Below are positions 8,289 to 16,438 of a DNA stretch of 40,872 bases, one piece after another. The DNA comes from Oxalobacteraceae bacterium UBA6704 (lineage in GTDB: Bacteria; Pseudomonadota; Gammaproteobacteria; Burkholderiales; Burkholderiaceae_D): the NCBI GenBank assembly GCA_002454505.1, contig DKJA01000012.1, positions 1 through 40,872 of the forward strand. Direction: 5' to 3'. Each line of letters begins with the position of its first letter. Position 1 is the stretch's first letter. The translations under genes and the position numbers were made by a program. The notes below the pieces were generated by a model. It was given only the letters and a program-made list of their open reading frames with translations. It made no database searches and was not told where the DNA came from.

Positions 8289-8524
8289 CACTTCACCGTT
8301 TCCGGTTCCGTGTTGTCGGGCGTGGTGACGGCCGCGCTGTCCACCGCGGCCGGTTCGCCGTCCTCCCCCTTGCCGAAAAAATTCTGCACGGCGGAGAAGA
8401 AGCGGTCGGCCGCCGTGACGGGCGGTACCACGACGGGTGGCGGCGTGATGGTGCCGGCATCGTTATGGCTGCCGCCACCGCAGCCGGCCAGCACGCATGC
8501 CGCCAGAATGACGAGTCGTTTCAT
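8288..8524 (-). CDS. Small lipoprotein
   Basis: This encodes 78 residues. MKRLVILAACVLAGC is a lipoprotein signal with lipobox LAGC (Cys15). Glycines and a short proline-rich linker (TPPPVVVPP) follow, then a single amphipathic segment RFFSAVQNFFGKG and an acidic tail. It has no recognised domain. It lies 9 bases downstream of the DUF4331 gene and overlaps the TPR gene, so it is an integral member of the operon. It is probably anchored in the outer membrane and could tether or pair with the DUF4331 protein. Confidence 0.8.
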   Translation of the reverse strand: MKRLVILAACVLAGCGGGSHNDAGTITPPPVVVPPVTAADRFFSAVQNFFGKGEDGEPAAVDSAAVTTPDNTEPETVK

Positions 8525-8533
8525 CGCGGCCTC

Positions 8534-10018
8534 CTATTGCTGCGGCGAGCCGGGCAGCGGCGTGGCCAGGTAAGGGAAGGCGGCGGCAAACACGCTGTCG
8601 TCCAGGTAGGCGCCGTCCGTGAAGCGCAGCGCGCCGGCCGGTGCATCGGTCGGCACGCAGCCCATGTTCAGCGTGCACAGCTTGCCCATCACCACGCGCA
8701 GCTCGATGTCCACCACGTCGTCGCCCGGGCGGCGGCCGTTGGGGAAGCCGGCCTTGTCGCCGTCGATGACGCCGAGCCGTTTCTGCGCGCCTTTCAGCGC
8801 CGGTGCGATGGAGGTGTTCAACCGCATCATCTCGGCCGCCGTCACCTTCGTCGGCTGGTTCAGGCCCGATACGCCGGTCAGGAACGTCGCCACCAGGTCG
8901 GCGCGCGGGAAGTTCGTCGGCGCCTTCGCCCCGGCGCTGCCGAACAGCGTTTCCACCAGTGCCGGCAAGGTGGGATTGGTCACATAGTCGGCGAACTGCG
9001 CGTCGGCGGACGGCTTGCTGTGGTTGAAGCGGTCCTTGTCCTTCAGGCCGATCACCACCTCGTTCACCAGCGGCATGCCGAGGCGCGACACCTGCGTCCA
9101 TGCGCCGCCTTCTTTCGACGCGTTCAGTGCGCCTTCAGGTACGGGATTGATCAACCGGGCCTGGCGCAGGCTGGCCGTGGTCCACGCGCCGATCACCGGG
9201 TCCGTGCCGCCGGCCGCCGTGAGGCAGCTGGCCGCCACTTCCAGCGCGATCGTCGTCACGTTCTTGCCGGCCAGCTCATCCTTCGCTGCCCGCTCGGCGT
9301 TGGCGGCGAATTCCACTGCCGGTGCCTTGATGTTGATCAGGTCGAATGTCTCGCCCAGGTTGACCACGAACGGATCCTTGCGCTGGCCGACGAACATGCG
9401 GGCATTGGTTTCGCAGCCGGGGATCTTCACGTCGTACACGTGCTTGCCCGCGTAGGCCGCATAGTTCGGGATGGACTTGTTGCCGATATTGTCCACCGGC
9501 TTGTCGAACGTGGTGCCGCCGCCGCTGGCATTGGTGACCGGGCTGCGCGTGCCGCTGCGGCGGTCGCCCCGCACCACCGTCACCTGGTAGGTCTCGCGCA
9601 CGTTCAGGCCGGGCGGATTGACGTCGTTGATCGCGCCGCCATTGATCACCAGCGGAATCGGCACCTGCTTGCCGCCCACCGTGAACGTGTTGTTCTTGTT
9701 GGTGCTGGCGAAGCGGAACTGGAACGTCAGGTCTTCCTTGGCGTCGCCGTTGTTGTCGACGTGGATTTCATACAGCGCGTTCGGATCGAGCTGGAAGTAG
9801 TTCGGGCCGGCGCCGGGGTCCTGCAGCGGCAGGTAGTTCGCAATCAGCGTCACGAACTTGTCGCGCCCTGGCTCGTAACTGCGGAACATGTAGAAGTCGG
9901 TGGCATCCGCCCGCGGGATGCCGGCAATGGTCGGCGCCTCCCGGTGGCTCGATGCCAGAGCCTGCGACGCCAGTAAAGCCAGTGCCAGGTGCAACGATAG
10001 TTTCTTGGTTATAGCCAC
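8534..10018 (-). CDS. Exported DUF4331-family protein
   Basis: This encodes 494 residues from GTG. The start at 10018 is fixed by a strong GGAGGGG ribosome-binding site 5-6 bases upstream and by the signal peptide that follows (LSLHLALALLASQALA). The mature protein begins SSHREAPTIAGIPRADATDFYMF, the hallmark N-terminus of DUF4331, and runs to a second conserved block RRPGDDVVDIELRVVMGKLC. Conserved Asp/Asn-rich loops (DNNGDAKEDLTF) could bind calcium. The family is widespread and functionally undescribed, and I infer periplasmic or surface location. It is the first gene of a five-gene operon ending with the TonB receptor. Confidence 0.9.
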   Translation of the reverse strand: MAITKKLSLHLALALLASQALASSHREAPTIAGIPRADATDFYMFRSYEPGRDKFVTLIANYLPLQDPGAGPNYFQLDPNALYEIHVDNNGDAKEDLTFQFRFASTNKNNTFTVGGKQVPIPLVINGGAINDVNPPGLNVRETYQVTVVRGDRRSGTRSPVTNASGGGTTFDKPVDNIGNKSIPNYAAYAGKHVYDVKIPGCETNARMFVGQRKDPFVVNLGETFDLINIKAPAVEFAANAERAAKDELAGKNVTTIALEVAASCLTAAGGTDPVIGAWTTASLRQARLINPVPEGALNASKEGGAWTQVSRLGMPLVNEVVIGLKDKDRFNHSKPSADAQFADYVTNPTLPALVETLFGSAGAKAPTNFPRADLVATFLTGVSGLNQPTKVTAAEMMRLNTSIAPALKGAQKRLGVIDGDKAGFPNGRRPGDDVVDIELRVVMGKLCTLNMGCVPTDAPAGALRFTDGAYLDDSVFAAAFPYLATPLPGSPQQ

Positions 10019-10066
10019 GATCCCCTCCTCAGTCCAACGTGAATGGAAGTGCAACGTGGCCTTATA
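10019..10066 (-). promoter_or_regulatory. Leader of the DUF4331 operon with possible -10 box
   Basis: On the minus strand TATAAG (10061-10066) is a reasonable -10 element, about 40 bases ahead of the GGAGGGG ribosome-binding site. No convincing -35 box lies at the right spacing. A GGAAAC further upstream resembles an ECF -35 motif, but no matching ECF -10 lies at 15-18 bases. The promoter class therefore cannot be settled from sequence. Confidence 0.35.
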
Positions 10067-10137
10067 CGCAAGGGGGCATGCGCCGGATTCAGGTTTCCTT
10101 AAAAATAATGTGCTGCAGAGCTGAGCTCATGCGAAAG

Positions 10138-11400
10138 CTAGCGATAGCGGTACAGCGGCCGCGGAATATCGATGGGCCTTACGTCGAGCCGGATGTTGAG
10201 CACCGAGTAAGCCTCCGCCACCGCTGAGATGTAGCCGGTGCTTTCCGGCGTCTTCGTGAGCCGGAATTCGAAGCCCACTTCCGGTTCCGCCGAGCGCGGG
10301 TTGCCGCTGGCGATGCCCACCGCTTCTTCCTGGTCGCTGTCGATCAGCCTTTCCATCAGGTTGACGACGGCCGCGTTGCCGAGGATGTCGTTGGTGAACA
10401 CGGCGCCGCGCAGCGCCGGCCGCGTGGGGTCGAGCCGGCCGCCCGCCTTGTCCGGCGAAGGCGTGTAGCTCTGCGTGATGATGTTGAACTTGTCGCCCCG
10501 GTCCAGGTAGCTGAGGCGCACATTGCTGACGTTGAAGTCGCGCTTGGTCTTGTCCCACTGCGCGTGCGACACGTCGATCACCAGCGCGCCCGTGTAGCCG
10601 ATCACTTCCACTTCGCGCTGCGCGTTGATGACCAGCGCGCTGTCCTCGTCCACGCCGAGGCCCAGTTTATAGCCCTTGGTCAGCATGGCCGGGATCATCC
10701 GCGCGAAGCGGCCGCGCACCAGCAGGTGCTGGTCGATGAACACGTCGTCGCCGACGAAGCCCAGGCCGGGCGCGATCTCCTGGCCATCGGTGACACCCGT
10801 GCGCAGCATCGCCAGGATGGCTTTCGGATTGTAGAACATCGTGCTGCTCATGATGGCCGCACCGGCGCTGGAACCGGCCACCACGCCGCCGCGCCGGTAC
10901 AGGTCCCACACCGCTTCCAGCGCCGCGGTGCGCGTGCCGTCCGGCCGCACCAGCGCCTGCGTGATGCGGCTCTGGTCGCCGCCGCCGAAGTACACGCCGT
11001 CGGCCTTGCGGATCCTGTCGGCCAGCGCCGCATCGTCGGCCGCCTTGCGGTAGTCGCTGTTGGCCAGCCGCACGGCCACCGGCACGGAAAACGGTTCGGC
11101 GCCGAACTTGCGCAGATAGCCCATGATCGATTGGGCGGCCCGCTCGGGATTGCCGGAGGCGGAAGGAAACACGGCGATCTTCGCGCCCTTGCCGCCGGCC
11201 AGGTTGACGATCTTCTGCCACACGTCGGCATTGTCGCCGCGCAGGCCGCCGCCGATGATCACCAGCGAGCCTTTCGCCGCCGGCACCGGCACGCGGATCG
11301 GCGCCGCATCGGGCGGCGGCGGTTGCAGCACCTGTGCGTGAGCGGTTCCCATGAGAGTCAATATTGCAAGGCACAGACATACAACGAATGGCTTCCGCAT
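10138..11400 (-). CDS. Exported cyanophycinase (peptidase family S51)
   Basis: This encodes 420 residues. The start at 11400 is preferred to 11424 because GGGGGAG lies just upstream and a clean signal peptide follows (MRKPFVVCLCLAILTLMGTAHA). The S51 core is clear: SLVIIGGGLRG, the oxyanion/active-site loop YFGGGDQ (138-143), the nucleophile elbow GSSAGAAIM with Ser178, and IDQHLLVRGR. Cyanophycinases release beta-Asp-Arg dipeptides from cyanophycin. The signal peptide makes this an extracellular or periplasmic form, comparable in principle to the secreted CphE enzymes. The C-terminal 130 residues extend past the usual core. It lies downstream of, and on the same strand as, a large TonB receptor, with a MITE-like repeat between. 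A relative acting on another isoaspartyl peptide cannot be excluded. Confidence 0.87.
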   Translation of the reverse strand: MRKPFVVCLCLAILTLMGTAHAQVLQPPPPDAAPIRVPVPAAKGSLVIIGGGLRGDNADVWQKIVNLAGGKGAKIAVFPSASGNPERAAQSIMGYLRKFGAEPFSVPVAVRLANSDYRKAADDAALADRIRKADGVYFGGGDQSRITQALVRPDGTRTAALEAVWDLYRRGGVVAGSSAGAAIMSSTMFYNPKAILAMLRTGVTDGQEIAPGLGFVGDDVFIDQHLLVRGRFARMIPAMLTKGYKLGLGVDEDSALVINAQREVEVIGYTGALVIDVSHAQWDKTKRDFNVSNVRLSYLDRGDKFNIITQSYTPSPDKAGGRLDPTRPALRGAVFTNDILGNAAVVNLMERLIDSDQEEAVGIASGNPRSAEPEVGFEFRLTKTPESTGYISAVAEAYSVLNIRLDVRPIDIPRPLYRYR

Positions 11401-11424
11401 GGACTCCCCCGGGCAAATATTCAA

Positions 11425-11544
11425 GGGACCTCGAGAAACCGTAGCGAGCGCCGTCAGATCTGGTTGAGGAACGCAGTCGTACTTTAGTACGGCGAGTACC
11501 GCAGACCAGCATATGGCGATGCGCAGTAGGTTTATCGAGGTTCC
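11425..11544. repeat. MITE-like palindromic repeat, copy A
   Basis: This 120-bp element has inverted ends: GGGACCTCGAGAAACC on the left, and GGAACCTCGATAAACC when the right end is read in reverse. The centre is a tight hairpin, CGTACT-TT-AGTACG. It is about 85 percent identical to the inverted copy at 17333-17454. Much of each half is also weakly complementary to the other half, so the whole unit can fold back. It begins 24 bases before the cyanophycinase start codon and ends 1 base from the TonB receptor stop codon. No transposase is encoded, so mobility would require help in trans. Confidence 0.85.
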
Positions 11545-11545
11545 T

Positions 11546-14275
11546 TTATCTGAAGGCGTAATTTACACTACCCCAGAAACGACGGCCGCGCGGATCGGTG
11601 TAAGTCGGGTCATATCCCGAAATGAAGTAATAAGCCTGGTTCGAATACGGCGGGCTGCGGTCGAACATGTTCTGGATGCCGACACGGAATTTCAGCGCCT
11701 TCGTGGCATTCCAGGCTGCCGACATGTCCCACAGCGAGTACGACGTCACGCGGTTCGGCGCCACCACGCTGCCGTCGTCCAGGTTGATCGCCGAGTTCTG
11801 GTCTTCGTAATGCGACGAGAACGTGTTCGATACGCTGGCCGACAGCGGGCCCCGCTCCCAGTCGAACGTGACGGTGTGGCGCCAGCGCTGCACCACGGTG
11901 TCCGTGACGAAGCGGCCAAGATTGCTGATGAACGGGTCGCCGGGCGACGTCTGGATTTTCGAATCGATCGCATAGGTGCCGGACAAACGGCCGCCCAGGC
12001 GCCCGATCGCCGTATCGACGCCATGCACGTCCACCACCAGGTCGATGCCGCTGGCCACCTGGGCGCCGCGGTTTTCCTTGTGCAGTTCGATGTAGTCGAT
12101 GTAGTCGTCTTCGTCGCGGTGCACCAGGTCGCCGTACTTGTCCAGGTTGGACAGGATCACGTCGTCGCCGATCTCGCTGATCAGCCGCGTGCGGCGGATG
12201 TTCCAGTAGTCGACGCTCGTCGTCAGCCACTTGGCCGGCTCCAGCACGGCGCCGATCGAGTACTGGCGGCTTTTTTCCGGCTTCAGGTTGGCGTTGCTGT
12301 AACGGCGCGTGTCCCAGTTGTTGGCGCAGTCCGCATAGTTGTTTTCCACGGTGGCGCAGTAGACCGGGTCCGGCAGCGTCGCCGTGGCGCTGTACACGGT
12401 CGGGCGGTACAGGTCCGTCATCGACGGCGCGCGGAAGCCGCGGCCCACCGATGCGCGCAGCAGCGCCCATTTGACGGGCGTGAACGACAGCCCCGCTTTC
12501 GGGCTCAATGCGCCGCCCACCTGCTGGTAGTGGTCGTAGCGGGCCGAGAGCTGCGCCTGCCACTGCCTGGTAAACGGCGCCTGGATCTCGCCGAACACGG
12601 CGGATACGCGGCGGCTGTCGCTGGTGGCGCGGCCGCCTTCCGGTGCATCGTCGTTGTTGATGTTATCCGACAGCAGCAGGGCCGACGGATTGAACTCGGT
12701 GCGCTCGCGCCGCCATTCGCCGCCCAGCGCCACGGCCAGGTCGCCGCCGGCCAGTTCCATCACGCTGCGCGAAGCTTTGAAATCAACAGAGTCCATGCGG
12801 CCGCGCGCATGGCGCACCACGTCGTCCACCTGGATGCGGTCCAGCAGCGCGCGCCCTTCCGCGCTGGACGGACCGAACGGATTGATCAGGCCGGCCGTCA
12901 GGCCTTCCTGCAGCTCGTCGTACAGCACGTAGCCGTGCACGTCGCGGTCCTTGACGGTGTTGACGCTGTGGTTGTAGCCGATGTCGTAGTCCCACTTGCC
13001 CAGCGTGCCCTGCATGCCGACCACGTAGCGCTGCGCCTCGCTCGTCAGCTCGCTGGTGCGGTTGCCTGCTTCGGACAGCCGCATGCGCAGTTCCAGTTCG
13101 CCGGGGAAGTCGTCGTCCAGCTGGTCCAGCCCCGTGCCGGCCAGCGCGGGCACCTGGCTGTAGTCGATGTAGGCCGTGACGCGGGCCGACGAGCCCACGT
13201 AATTCGTCTTCGCGCGGCTCAGCACCACCTCGCCGTACAGCTGGTGGCCGCCCGGCAGCTGCAGCACGCCGCGCGACAGGAAGCTCTGTTTCAGCGACTT
13301 CGGATACAGCTCCGTGTCGCCCATGTAGTCGTAGGTGCAGCCGTCGACACCGCCGGTGCCGGCCGGCAGATACAGGTTGGCGGGTGCGCTGCAGCCGGGG
13401 ATGCCGAAGTTGACCAGGCGGTTCGTGATCGGCCGGCCGTTCAATTGAAAACCGATGTCCTGCAGGTGGTCGCGCTGGGCCGACGTCAGGCGGATATTGG
13501 CCGGGCTGGTGAAGCCGGACAGCAGGTGGCCCAGCCGTTCCGGGATGCGCAGCTCGGGAATGAAGCTGCGCTGCGACGTGCGCAGCGAATCCGTTTCCTG
13601 GATGTCGAACACGCCGAAGACGTTGTAGCCGTCGTCCTGCAGGCTGCCGAAGCCGCCGCTCAGCGTGGCCTGGCGCTTGCCGGCGCCGCCTTCATCCGTC
13701 TTGCCGCCGTAGGCATTAAGCTCCAGGCCGCGGAAGTCCTTGCGGGTGATGAAATTGATGACGCCGCCGATGGCATCGGTGCCGTACAGCGCCGAGGCGC
13801 CGTCCAGCAGCACTTCGACGCGGGCGATCGCGGCGGCGGGGATGTTGTTCAGGTCGACGCCGGTGTCGTCGCCGGGCGAGGCGAAGTTGGCCATGCGGCG
13901 GCCGTTCAGCAGCACCAGCGTGGACGACGTGCCGATGCCGCGCAGGTTGGCGCTGTTGAAGCCGCGCTGGTCGCCGCCGACGTTGATGCTGACGCCATCC
14001 GTCAGCCCGCCCACATTGGAGCTGAGGCGCGCCACCAGCTCGGCGGCGGTGGTGACGCCGGCCTTGTCGATCTCGTCGCGCGTGATGATCTGCACGGGCA
14101 GCGGCGTTTCGGATGCGATCTGCTTGATCGCCGAACCCGTGATTTCCACCTTGGGCAGCGGTGCCGCGGGATCCGTCTGTACTGTCTGCGCGCCGGCGCT
14201 GGCGCCGTAGGCGCACAGCACCAGCATGGCGCCGACAGTGATGGTTGAACGAATGCTGCCGCTGCGCTTGCCCAT
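11546..14275 (-). CDS. Large TonB-dependent receptor
   Basis: This encodes 909 residues. GGGAG precedes the ATG at 14275. A signal peptide (about 1-29) is followed by a TonB-box-like LPKVEITGS, a plug domain (about 45-175, with NLRGIGTSSTLVLLNGRRMA and DGASALYGTDAIGGVINF) and a long barrel ending YAFR. The plug carries the features of the peptide/oligomer-type TonB receptors common in gut and soil Gram-negatives. Four cysteines near the middle (in IPGCSAP, DGCTYDY, PVYCAT and YADCANN) could form external disulfides. The next gene in the same direction is an exported cyanophycinase, which suggests that cyanophycin-derived or other Asp/Arg peptides are the cargo. This is inference. Confidence 0.92.
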   Translation of the reverse strand: MGKRSGSIRSTITVGAMLVLCAYGASAGAQTVQTDPAAPLPKVEITGSAIKQIASETPLPVQIITRDEIDKAGVTTAAELVARLSSNVGGLTDGVSINVGGDQRGFNSANLRGIGTSSTLVLLNGRRMANFASPGDDTGVDLNNIPAAAIARVEVLLDGASALYGTDAIGGVINFITRKDFRGLELNAYGGKTDEGGAGKRQATLSGGFGSLQDDGYNVFGVFDIQETDSLRTSQRSFIPELRIPERLGHLLSGFTSPANIRLTSAQRDHLQDIGFQLNGRPITNRLVNFGIPGCSAPANLYLPAGTGGVDGCTYDYMGDTELYPKSLKQSFLSRGVLQLPGGHQLYGEVVLSRAKTNYVGSSARVTAYIDYSQVPALAGTGLDQLDDDFPGELELRMRLSEAGNRTSELTSEAQRYVVGMQGTLGKWDYDIGYNHSVNTVKDRDVHGYVLYDELQEGLTAGLINPFGPSSAEGRALLDRIQVDDVVRHARGRMDSVDFKASRSVMELAGGDLAVALGGEWRRERTEFNPSALLLSDNINNDDAPEGGRATSDSRRVSAVFGEIQAPFTRQWQAQLSARYDHYQQVGGALSPKAGLSFTPVKWALLRASVGRGFRAPSMTDLYRPTVYSATATLPDPVYCATVENNYADCANNWDTRRYSNANLKPEKSRQYSIGAVLEPAKWLTTSVDYWNIRRTRLISEIGDDVILSNLDKYGDLVHRDEDDYIDYIELHKENRGAQVASGIDLVVDVHGVDTAIGRLGGRLSGTYAIDSKIQTSPGDPFISNLGRFVTDTVVQRWRHTVTFDWERGPLSASVSNTFSSHYEDQNSAINLDDGSVVAPNRVTSYSLWDMSAAWNATKALKFRVGIQNMFDRSPPYSNQAYYFISGYDPTYTDPRGRRFWGSVNYAFR

Positions 14276-14378
14276 TGATGCTCCCGATTCGAATAATGTT
14301 TGTTCCGGCCTGCGCCGGGGGAAGGTGTCTGCGTTTCACTCTACGCAAGTCCACGCAGCCCGTAAACAAACTCGATCG

Positions 14379-14400
14379 AAAACGCCGCCATAGTGCGGCG
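14379..14400 (-). terminator. Rho-independent terminator of the GNAT gene
   Basis: On the minus strand CGCCGC (14400-14395), a six-base loop ACTATG and GCGGCG (14388-14383) form a perfect GC stem followed by TTTT. It lies 20 bases past the acetyltransferase stop codon and upstream of the TonB receptor, so it separates the two units. No other gene lies in 14276-14419. Confidence 0.75.
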
Positions 14401-14419
14401 CCCACGCCACGCCCGGGAT

Positions 14420-14884
14420 TTACCGGCGCCGGTAGATGTCGGGCACGCTCCGTTCCATCAGCGTCACGGACGGTGCCGGCGGCGTGAAGCCGTAACGCTC
14501 GTACAGGCCGGCGGCCGTGGTCGTCGACAGCATGAACTTGCGCAGGCCCTGCAGCCCCGGATGCGCCATCACGGCATCCATCATTGCCGTGCTGTAGCCG
14601 CGACCGCGGTGCTCGGGCAGCACGAACACGTCCACCAGGTAGGCGAACGTGGCCTGGTCGGTGATCACGCGCGCGAAGCCCACCTGGGCACTGTCGGTGC
14701 CGATACCGAGATAGGCGCCGAAGCACAGCGAATGGTCGATCGAGCGCTGCACCAGTGCGCGCGGAATGCCGAGCGCCCATGTCGAGCCCTCGCTGAGGAA
14801 GCGGTGGATCAGCGGCACGTCGAGGCGCGCCTTGTCGGTATCGTCCGTCAACTCCGCGCCGCCGGAGACTGGTGCTGGCATCAT
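14420..14884 (-). CDS. GNAT-family N-acetyltransferase
   Basis: This encodes 154 residues. The start at 14884 is set by AGGAGGT about 7 bases upstream. The longer frame to 14941 lacks such a site. Motif A of the GNAT fold is visible as VDVFVLPEHRGRGYSTAMMDAVM (R/Q-x-x-G-x-G/A acetyl-CoA loop RGRGYS), followed by a motif-B-like helix and AGLYERYGF. The substrate is unknown; its neighbour argH, transcribed divergently, is not evidence for a role in arginine synthesis. Predicted to be cytoplasmic. Confidence 0.85.
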   Translation of the reverse strand: MMPAPVSGGAELTDDTDKARLDVPLIHRFLSEGSTWALGIPRALVQRSIDHSLCFGAYLGIGTDSAQVGFARVITDQATFAYLVDVFVLPEHRGRGYSTAMMDAVMAHPGLQGLRKFMLSTTTAAGLYERYGFTPPAPSVTLMERSVPDIYRRR

Positions 14885-14967
14885 GATGGAACCTCCTGTG
14901 GAAAACCATGAAGATAGCATCGGGGCGCCGGCCGGGGACAAAAGGCGGCCGCCGGGTCAACGTTGGC

Positions 14968-14973
14968 TATAAT
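14968..14973 (+). promoter_or_regulatory. argH: -10 box of the argH promoter
   Basis: A perfect TATAAT lies 26 bases before the argH ATG, within GGCTATAATC. The -35 region is GC-rich and matches the consensus poorly. The short leader that results lacks a strong Shine-Dalgarno sequence. Confidence 0.65.
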
Positions 14974-14999
14974 CTTCGGATTACCGGACTCTCACCATC

Positions 15000-16397
15000 A
15001 TGACTGAACAATTCTCCAAAAAAGGCGAGGCCTGGTCGGCCCGCTTCTCCGAACCCGTCTCCGATCTCGTCAAGCGCTATACCGCCTCGGTCTTTTTCGA
15101 CAAGCGCATGTGGAAGGCCGACATCGAAGGCTCGCTGGCCCACGCCGGCATGCTGGCCGCGCAGGGCATCATCCCGGCCGCCGACCTGGAAGCGATCCAG
15201 CGCGGCATGGCGCAGATCGCCGAGGAAATCGAGTCCGGCAAGTTCGAATGGCTGCTGGACCTGGAAGACGTCCACCTGAACATCGAGAAGCGCCTGACGG
15301 AACTGGCCGGCGATGCGGGCAAGCGCCTGCACACGGGCCGTTCCCGCAACGACCAGGTGGCCACCGACATCCGCCTGTACGTGCGCTCGGCGATCGACGA
15401 CATCACCGGCCTGCTGCAGCAGCTGCGCGCGGCGCTGGTGAACCTGGCCGACCAGCATGCGGACACCATCCTGCCCGGCTTCACGCACATGCAGGTGGCG
15501 CAGCCGATCACGTTCGGCCACCACATGCTGGCCTACGTTGAAATGTTCGGCCGCGATGCCGAACGCATGGCGGACTGCCGCAAGCGCGTCAACCGCCTGC
15601 CGCTGGGCGCCGCCGCGCTGGCCGGCACCACGTTCCCGATCGACCGGCTGCAGGTCGCCAAAACGCTGGGCTTCGACGACGTGTGCCACAACTCGCTGGA
15701 CGCCGTGTCGGACCGCGACTTCGCCATCGAATTCACGTCCGCCGCGTCGCTGATCATGATGCACATCTCGCGCATGTCGGAAGAACTGGTGATCTGGATG
15801 AGCCCACGCGTGGGCTTCATCGACATCGCCGACCGCTTCTGCACCGGCTCGTCGATCATGCCGCAAAAGAAAAACCCGGACGTGCCGGAACTCGCCCGCG
15901 GCAAGACCGGTCGCGTGTACGGCCACCTGATGGGCCTCCTGACCCTGATGAAAGGCCAGCCGCTGGCCTACAACAAGGACAACCAGGAAGACAAGGAACC
16001 GCTGTTCGACACGGTGGACACCGTCGTCGACACGCTGCGCATCTTCGCCGACATGGCCGGCGGCATCACCGTCAAGCCGGAAGCGATGCGCGCCGCCGCA
16101 CTGCAGGGCTATGCCACCGCCACCGACCTGGCCGACTACCTGGTCAAGAAAGGCCTGCCGTTCCGCGACGCGCACGAAGCCGTGGCCCATGCCGTGCGCA
16201 CCTGCGTGGACAAGAACGTGGACCTGGCCGACCTGTCGCTGGACGACCTGCGCCAGTTCTCCACGCTGATCGGTGACGACGTGTTCGAAGTGCTGACGCT
16301 GGAAGGTTCCGTGGCAGCGCGCGACCACGTGGGCGGCACCGCGCCGAACCAGGTGCGCGCGGCGATTGCGCGCGTGCGCGGCCGGCTCGGTTCATAA
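15000..16397 (+). CDS. argH: Argininosuccinate lyase
   Basis: This encodes 465 residues, the normal length. It cleaves argininosuccinate to arginine and fumarate, the last step of arginine biosynthesis, as a cytoplasmic homotetramer. The fumarase/aspartase superfamily signature GSSIMPQKKNPD starts at residue 283 and carries the mobile catalytic-serine loop. Other family blocks are HTGRSRNDQVATD and the loop GFTHMQVAQPITFGHH, which holds the catalytic His. The gene stands alone, with a TATAAT box upstream and a strong hairpin downstream, and no other arg gene is nearby. Confidence 0.98.
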   Translation: MTEQFSKKGEAWSARFSEPVSDLVKRYTASVFFDKRMWKADIEGSLAHAGMLAAQGIIPAADLEAIQRGMAQIAEEIESGKFEWLLDLEDVHLNIEKRLTELAGDAGKRLHTGRSRNDQVATDIRLYVRSAIDDITGLLQQLRAALVNLADQHADTILPGFTHMQVAQPITFGHHMLAYVEMFGRDAERMADCRKRVNRLPLGAAALAGTTFPIDRLQVAKTLGFDDVCHNSLDAVSDRDFAIEFTSAASLIMMHISRMSEELVIWMSPRVGFIDIADRFCTGSSIMPQKKNPDVPELARGKTGRVYGHLMGLLTLMKGQPLAYNKDNQEDKEPLFDTVDTVVDTLRIFADMAGGITVKPEAMRAAALQGYATATDLADYLVKKGLPFRDAHEAVAHAVRTCVDKNVDLADLSLDDLRQFSTLIGDDVFEVLTLEGSVAARDHVGGTAPNQVRAAIARVRGRLGS

Positions 16398-16405
16398 GCT
16401 ACGGC

Positions 16406-16432
16406 GGGGACAGGCCGCTGCGGCCTGTCCTC
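16406..16432. terminator. Bidirectional hairpin between argH and the ACT-like gene
   Basis: GGACAGGCCG (16408-16417) and CGGCCTGTCC (16421-16430) form a perfect 10-bp stem with a 3-base loop, between two convergent genes. No T-run follows, so termination would not be of the classic intrinsic type. The arm GGGGACAGGCC is also the start of the repeat word found at 56-66, which ties this hairpin to the dispersed dyad family. Confidence 0.6.
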
Positions 16433-16438
16433 ATGCCG

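Noticed and set aside
8534..10054. ATG start at 10054 for the DUF4331 gene
   Set aside because: The GTG at 10018 has GGAGGGG at ideal spacing and is followed at once by the signal peptide; the extension would precede a signal peptide.
10095..10136. A 13-codon frame on the minus strand ahead of the DUF4331 gene
   Set aside because: It has an ATG and a stop but no Shine-Dalgarno sequence, and nothing in the peptide suggests a leader.
10019..10137. ECF-type promoter for the DUF4331 operon (GGAAAC motif)
   Set aside because: No -10 motif lies 15-18 bases downstream, and the sigma factor's own upstream region has no matching word.
11513..14248. A 911-codon plus-strand frame opposite the large TonB receptor
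   Set aside because: Same reason: antisense shadow. The minus-strand frame has signal peptide, plug and barrel features.
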